A DNA stretch of 44,377 nucleotides from a virus, in IMG/VR virus record IMGVR_UViG_3300028559_000069, positions 1 to 44,377 of that record; one strand, written 5' to 3'. A program made the translations under genes and the position numbers. Within the stretch, counting starts at the first letter, position 1, and each line of letters opens with the position of its first letter. Shown here piece by piece: positions 22,301-28,300 of the stretch. The notes under the pieces are model-generated. The model did no database searches. It saw nothing but the letters and a program-made list of their open reading frames with translations, and was not told where the DNA came from.

Positions 22301-25300
22301 AACTCGTCCATTGCGGTATTGCCGCTCATGGTGACAGACAACTTAGCCAGCCTCTCAATGGGGATTTTCACCGCATCCAAGTCTGCTCGATCATATGTGT
22401 CCTGAACAACTCCTGTTGAGGGGTTTAGGTTGTCCACAAGTTTTTGGTAAGCCGTCGCCCCCATTGGACTCCTAATGTCATGCACTCCCAAGAACCTGTA
22501 GCCTCTATATCCTTCAGGGAAATCGCCAAACCCAAATTGATTTGATTTCTTCTGCCATGTTGCGCTTAGTCTTTCCTGATCTTGGAGCGGCGAGAGGTTC
22601 GTCATCATTTCGCGAGCGTTCCCACCGGCGGTTTGCCAGCGCGCGCGAGGTTGCCCGTTTACATCGTTGTCTATGACAATGGCAATCTGCGGTGAAGCAT
22701 TCGCGGACGAAGGGTCTGTCGAGGTCAGGATTTCTTCATTCAACGCTCCCGGCAGTGCTCCCGCCCGCACCTTATTCTGCTCGGCCTCGTCTTTTTCATA
22801 AGCTCGCGTGTTCTCGCCGCCATACAGGGAGTTTTTTGTGAAGTTGGCTCCAACATGGCTGGTCTGAACAATGCCAGGGGGCAATGCAATGTAGCTTGCT
22901 GGAATCTTCTCGAAGTTCACTCCAAGCACTGCCTTTTGCTCTCCCGCAACCGCTTGCGTCATGAGGTTTGCTACGATGACACGAGCATCTTCCGGCGCGG
23001 AATTTATTGTCTCCTCAAAATTGGCAATGTCTCCCGTATTTTGCTGGACGATTGCCGACCGACGAGATTTGGCCCTTTGCTCGTTGGCCTTTCGCTCTGC
23101 ATCTGCCGCCTCTAACTCTGCCAGGCGAGCTTTTGCAACAGTGTCAAGTGTAATGCCAGCCGTGTTTGCAGTGACAGAAGGCGCGCTTCCCTGCGGTTTG
23201 CTTCCCATACTGCTATCATTTCCGCGTATTCCTGATCCGTCGGTGGTGTTAGACCCTTTCGCTTTCTGTTTAGCGGTTGCTCGTTTGTCGCGTTCATTGT
23301 CGTATGCCTGCTGCCTCGCCTGCACACCTAATCTACGGAAGTTATTGTAAATGTCAAAACTTTCTTTTCTGGCCCGATCCACGAGACTTACTGTTTGCGC
23401 TATCTCGACATCGCTCACACCCTCGCTTTTTAGCATCGATGCAATGTTGGTCTTTAGCTCGCTAAAGATTTCGAAAACCCTCTTGAATACATTTTTAAGT
23501 CCTTCAAGAAACGCAATTGGGAATGTTTGCTCGGTAATGATCGTGCCATCAGCCGAAACAATTTTGCCATCGGCAAACGCAATATCCCTTTGCAGCAACA
23601 TACGCAGAAACTCAAACCCTGCAATTTGCTGATCTGTTTTGCCATAAATCGCTGTAACATGGTCTTGTAATTCCTTGGGTAGCTGCATCCAAATCGTTCC
23701 CGCCTGCGCGAGTGCCGCATTAAACTCGTCAAACGGAGAATCTGGATTGTTCTCCCGCCAGATTTGAGCAAGAACGATTTGATGCGAAATGTGCCCCACT
23801 TCTTCGCTTATCGTTAGCTCAATCGCTTTGGTATTTGAAAACTGATTCTGCTGAGTCTTTTGTAGAAGTGACGCCGCATTGATATTTATAGTTCTGCCGG
23901 AAGATAGCCCGACAGACCCGCCGTCATTCAGCGCAGAAGCATTTCCTGCAATTTTCGAAAAAGCTCCGTGGAATCGGATTAGTTCTGGCGCAATTTGATT
24001 TTCCACGAGGTCGCGGAGGTTCGCGATTTCTGATTTGCTTAAGTTCTTACCATCGGGGTCTTGTTTAATGTCATCCATCACCTTGTTCGCAATGGATTGC
24101 ACTTCTTTTCTCTGCGACTCGTTAATGGCCTCGATGTTATCAACAACCTCTTGAGGCTGTATAAACCCTCCAGCGTCCGTGAAACCCGCTACTGCCTCTT
24201 GTAGCTTTTCTGCGCCCCAACCATCGGCAGTCTCGCGCCTAACAAAGTATGTCGCAAAAGATTTTGCGGCCTGTGGATTTGCATTCAAAGATAATAGTTT
24301 TGCTTCTATTGCTTCAGCAATGACCTTTTCTCGCTTCGAGGTAATGAGGCCACTTCGACCTAACGGGAGCGGTTGCAATGAAGGTAGTGGTGGAGGCGCG
24401 ACTTTTTCCGAGGTAAGGGGGGTAGCAGGAGCGGGAGTCGAACCCGCGACTGGAGGATATGAGCCTCCCGACTTAGCCACTTGTCCATCCTGCGGTCTGT
24501 TTTGAGAAGATTTTTCGTCTTGATTAGTCCCCTCCCCGCCGGCCATTTCGGGTGAGCCTGTCGGTTCAGGCACTGAGTTTGCGCTTGCAGAGGCAGAGGC
24601 GTCAGGGGAAATGCTTGTTGCCGAAGTCTCAGTTGATACTTGCGGCTCGGGGTTTGCAACCGGCGTGACAGGCGTGATGCTTTGCAGCACTCCTATTTTA
24701 CTCATCCCCTTCTGCCAACGCTGTCTTTTAACCGTCGCTTCTTCTGTAGTGGACGCAGTGACGGTCTGTGTGTTAGTTACGGGTCGAGGGCTACCAAATG
24801 GCACATAGACTGCGGTGAAGGTGTATTGTTTTGGCAATTCAGGCGCAGCCTCTGCGGCGGGTGCTTCTGTTACAGCAGGAGTCTCTGTAGGCAACACATC
24901 AGTTGGAAGTGGTCTTGGAGTAACTGGAGTCGATTGAACAAATTCAAACCTTCTCATGCCGTTTAAACGGGCGTTCCCTTGTCGGGCGAGTTTCAACCAA
25001 ACATTTTTACCCGGCCCATATTGCGCTCCGCTACTTCTTAAGGTAATCCCGCGAGACGCTAACTCGTTTCCAAGATAGCGATACGCTTCTAATCCAATAC
25101 CCCTACCATATTCTGAAGGATCAAGTTCAACAAAAGCAACCTCTGCCGAGTCTCCATCGATCACAATACCAAATTGTTTAAAATTTACATCTCTTCCATT
25201 TTCTTGAACTGCTACAGTCCCGCCCCCTTGATTTATTATTGAATCAATATTTGTAACTTGAACGCGAGGTTTGGCTACGGGGGCAGGCGTGATAGCGGGA

Positions 25301-28300
25301 GCTTCTGGTGCAACTGTCAAGGATTGTTGGTTAACAGGCGCTGTCGCTATTGGTTTAGGCTGTGTTGGTTTTGTTGCATTTTTGGGTGCTGTAGGGGATG
25401 TCTGCCATCCTCCTCCGACAACTCGCTCGTTTGCCGGAAGCGGTTCATCTCCTGTTCTTCTTGATATGTCTCCTCCGCTCGGCGCATTTCTTTGAGAAGT
25501 CGTTTGGTTTGACTGGCTGTTGTTTTGAGGTATTGCTTGGCCATTGGTTGTTGGTTGTTTGTTGTCAGGGAAAAAGATAGGCTTCCCGTTGATTGTCTTG
25601 AAAATGCCACCGTATTTAGCCCTTAATTCGGCCTCGCGTTCCGCCGCCGTCTTTTTAATTATTTTTGCAACTGATGGAGCAACGCTTTTAATTTGTTGCA
25701 TCAATTCATCCGCTAAAATGAGATCGTTGCCCATTGCCTCCGCCAAATTTCCAGCTTCGTTTGATGGTTTGGTTTGCCCTTGGGAGTATGACTTAACCGC
25801 CATCTCGCCTGATGGCAGCGAGTGGTTGAACAGCGAAACTTCCTGATCTTCGGTTAATTGCTCGCCTTTCGCTGCCCGCACTGTCGCATTTATCACGGGT
25901 CGTAATTCTTTGGGGGCACTTGCTATTTCCCTGTTGAGCATAATTGCTTGCTCTGTGTAACCTTGCATGTCCGCCGCATTTGCTGCCAGCGACCATGTGA
26001 TTTGATCCCGTTGAGATAATAGCCCGGCGACTACATTCGGGTTTTTTTCATTAGAAATTGCGCGCTGAATATTGCCCAAGTTGTTAATTATTGCAGCTCG
26101 GTCGTTGTAGTTTCTGACTGCGTCGGGAACGCTGATGTATTGTTGCGCCGACTTTAACTCTTCAAATGTAATTTGTTCGCTTGGATTAGTTGCGTTATAC
26201 GAGGTGACATACGATTGCAATGCCTTGTCGTTTGCGGCTTGCGTCTTTGCGTTTTGCGCAAAGTTCATAATGGCGCCACCTGTATAATGCACCGGCGTCA
26301 TGCCGATGCCGCCGATTGCGCCCGTGATGCCTTGGTTAAACGCATCGCCAAATGTTGCTCCGGCCTCGCCAAATGCAGCAATTGATTCCTGCATAAATTC
26401 GCTCGGCGCGGACACGAAACCTTGCTTTGTCAGATCAACTGACAAGTTCCAAACATTTTGGGAACTGGTGAGCCTGCCGCCAACTGGGCGAGCAACTTTT
26501 CCCATGTCTATCAGGCTGTCGATTTTTGTCCCAATATTCTCAAATGCTTCAAACGAATTGATTGCGCGGCCAACCGAATTAAGAGTACCCCCTAATTTTT
26601 CCGCCTTACTTAAAATTTTACCCGCCGTTAGCAATTTGCCCGCGCCTAATGGAATTGCTTGGGATAAAATTTCCATACCGTATTCTGTCAGAGGCGCAAC
26701 CATGCCACTGCGAAACCCGCTAATAAGGTCTCCAAATCGGGGGTTTTCGGCTATAGCTCCGTTCATACTTGCGTAATCCTGAACTCGCTGTTGCAGTGCG
26801 TTTTCTGCCGCGCTATTTAAAGACGCAGATCGGGCACCTTGCATATATGCTGGGTCTCGTGTTTCGAGGTACGCAGCAACATTCTTTGCAACCAGACTTC
26901 GAGGGTCTGAAAAGCTATACTCATATTCAGACTTCACTACTTGCGTGTTGTCTGCTCCTTTTGAATTTAGCGGATTGATATTCCCGTCCATCACATAACT
27001 AACAGCCTTGCCAATCCGTGATGAATCTACTGAGTTTTTGGCGTCAATCCCGAATTGATTAAAAGCGCGCGTCTTCTCCTCGATGGCTGAAGTATGCGCT
27101 GCATATTTCTCGGGTGTAAGTTTCCCACTATCGACATCTGCCTCAAAGTTGCTCCAAGCGATTTGCAATTCATTCGCTGTTCTGCCGCTGTATAAATCAC
27201 CTCGCAGTTTGGGATCAAAAATTAGATCGGATACACCTTTACCGAAACCAAGAAGAAGGTTGCCTGGGTTGGTCACGAGACCCTTGCCGATTTCTGGCAA
27301 CATATCCATGATCGGCGCGGTTCTGTCGGTAACTGCGCGGGTCATGTTGCGGAGCGCTCCCATTGTTTGTCCCGCTATCAATTCGCTTTCCTCATTGGTT
27401 AAGCCCAAGTTGGATTTAATCCAATTTCTTGCGCCTGTTATAGAAAGCTGGCTGTCAGGGATGATCTTGCTTAGAATGGCGTCGCCTAATTTAGCCTGTC
27501 CGTCTCCTAATGTCTCATACCATGTTCCTTCCTGTGCCTTGATGAGTTTATTTACTGCAATTTTTGCGCTGCCTGCAAGCAGGCCGGCCATTGGGGCAAC
27601 AATGCCTGTTACTGCATCGTTGGTTGCCTTGTTGGCCCATTGCAATACTGGCACATCTTTCAAGATTTCGTTGCGCGCTGCGGTGAATGCGGCATCGTTG
27701 AAGTCAACGCGAGTCGAGTTTTCGCGGAAGTAATCAGACACAAATGCTCGTTTTGCTTCTGCCTCTGCATTTGTTTTTAATTTTTCGTCCTGACTCGCTC
27801 CAAACAAAGCTGGAATTGTTTGAGAAAAAATTACCGGGATTCCTCCTTGAATGCCTGAGATGACTTTTGAAACCGTTGAAAAAAGCCCACTCGAACCGTC
27901 GGCTTTTGAAGTGGGAGCAACAGCGGTTCTATAGTTTTGGGCAGCCTTGCTTGTGTTGGTGGCTTTCCAATCGTCGAAAGCCTCGTCCATTGTTGGCAAA
28001 GCCGGTTCTTTGCCATAAAAACTTTTCTCGAACAGGCGGGCTTCTTGCGCGCTAATTTGTCCACTTTCAAACATCTGGCGGGTATTTAGTCTTCGCTCGC
28101 CGCTTGGGACTGTGGATTGATATGGGTTTAGCTCAACAATAAGGTCTTGGCGTTCTGCGGGAGTGCTTACTGACCACCTGTCCATAACATCCCGCACACG
28201 GGCATTGTCCATTTTTTGCCCGGCCCATGCGTCCGCCGCCGTTTGCTGGTAAGTATCCAACGATTTCTTGTACCTTGCCATCGCCTCTTCCCGAACCTCT

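Noticed and set aside
24423-24494. tRNA as an integration site (attachment core) for another element
   Set aside because: No integrase, no second copy of the tRNA 3' end and no ORF disruption are visible in the window.
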